This document shows, piece by piece, positions 63,744 through 64,000 of a stretch of 64,000 nt of DNA. The notes under the pieces were generated by a model. The model saw only the letters and a list, made by a program, of their open reading frames with translations. It did not search any database and was not told the DNA's origin. Source of the DNA: Aeromonas sp. RU39B (GTDB lineage: Bacteria; Pseudomonadota; Gammaproteobacteria; Enterobacterales; Aeromonadaceae); contig NZ_FTMJ01000009.1 of assembly GCF_900156095.1 (NCBI RefSeq), forward strand, positions 120,691 through 184,690, read 5' to 3'. Both the position numbers and the translations under genes were made by a program. How positions within the stretch are numbered: the stretch's first letter is position 1; each line of letters starts with the position of its first letter.

Positions 63744-63771
63744 TTGCCAGTGTGAAACAGCTCCCTATAAT
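63744..63771 (+). promoter_or_regulatory. rRNA operon promoter P1
   Basis: TTGCCA (63744-63749), 16-base spacer, TATAAT (63766-63771), followed by a GC-rich discriminator GCGCCTCC, the form that makes rrn P1 promoters sensitive to ppGpp. A/T runs upstream (63718-63742) may act as an UP element. Confidence 0.85.
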
Positions 63772-63846
63772 GCGCCTCCGTCGACAGGGCAACGCCGCAC
63801 AGGCAGCGAGCCGGTCGAAGTGAGAAAAAGCCTTGTGAAATAAGGC

Positions 63847-63874
63847 TTGACTCACACCGGGATGTGCGTAGAAT
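63847..63874 (+). promoter_or_regulatory. rRNA operon promoter P2
   Basis: TTGACT (63847-63852), 16-base spacer, TAGAAT (63869-63874), about 100 bases after P1, the usual tandem arrangement. Confidence 0.8.
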
Positions 63875-63885
63875 GCCACTCCCGT

Positions 63886-63915
63886 CGCGATGAGAATCGC
63901 GCAGCTCTTTAACAA
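63886..63915 (+). promoter_or_regulatory. rrn antitermination leader: boxB-like hairpin and boxA
   Basis: CGCGAT / ATCGCG hairpin with GAGA loop (63886-63901), then GCTCTTTAACAA (63904-63915), the boxA recognised by NusB/NusE. The remaining 85 bases are 16S leader; the 16S gene is not yet reached at base 64000. Confidence 0.85.
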
Positions 63916-64000
63916 ATTGAATCAAGCAATCTGTGTGGGCACTCGCAGGATTGAAGCATCAAAAACAATTTTTGATTTTCAATGTCTGATGAAGTGACCA

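Overview
The window comes from a gammaproteobacterium and looks like an Aeromonas chromosome: GC-rich, with Aeromonas-type protein sequences, a complete lateral (swarming) flagellar locus of the fliM-to-lafU type, and the enterobacterial/Aeromonas order fad genes - pepQ - yigZ - trkH - hemG - rRNA operon at the right end. No species-level assignment is possible from sequence reading alone.

Layout. 1-867 holds the start of a cytidylyltransferase/SDR fusion enzyme (CDP-ribitol type), cut by the window edge. 1110-3257 is ovoA (ovothiol biosynthesis). 3521-41282 is the lateral flagellar island, in blocks: fliMNPQR-flhBA (export gate and C-ring); a regulated leader plus lafK (sigma-54 activator); fliEFGHIJ; flgNM on the minus strand; a lone glycosyltransferase; flgA on the minus strand; flgBCDEFGHIJKL plus a lafW-like gene; two minus-strand TPR-glycosyltransferase genes; lafA (flagellin); lafB (cap), lafC (FliS-type chaperone); lafX, lafE, lafF, lafS (sigma-28), lafT, lafU (proton motor) and a PilZ-domain gene. 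A lytic transglycosylase converges on the end of the island.

The most interesting reading is that the island seems wired to cyclic di-GMP at two points: a good match to a class I c-di-GMP (GEMM-I) riboswitch lies in the lafK leader (about 10065-10147), and a PilZ-domain protein is coupled to the stator gene lafU. Two sigma-54-type promoters (before flgB and before lafX) and one sigma-28-type promoter (before flgM) fit the hierarchy riboswitch -> LafK -> sigma-54 operons -> LafS -> late genes. Two FlmG-like TPR-glycosyltransferases divergent from lafA, plus a third glycosyltransferase beside flgM, suggest dedicated lateral flagellin glycosylation.

42482-63666 is mostly housekeeping: a small membrane protein, a 51-residue small ORF, priA, rpmE, an SDR/DUF2867-type protein, a short malic enzyme, rstBA, a response regulator-kinase-sugar-binding protein cluster resembling the Pseudomonas gltR-gtrS-gtsA order but without permease genes, fadBA, an acetoacetyl-CoA-synthetase-like protein whose catalytic motifs are all degraded, pepQ, yigZ, trkH and hemG. 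The last 330 bases are the P1/P2 promoters and antitermination leader of an rRNA operon whose 16S gene starts beyond the window.
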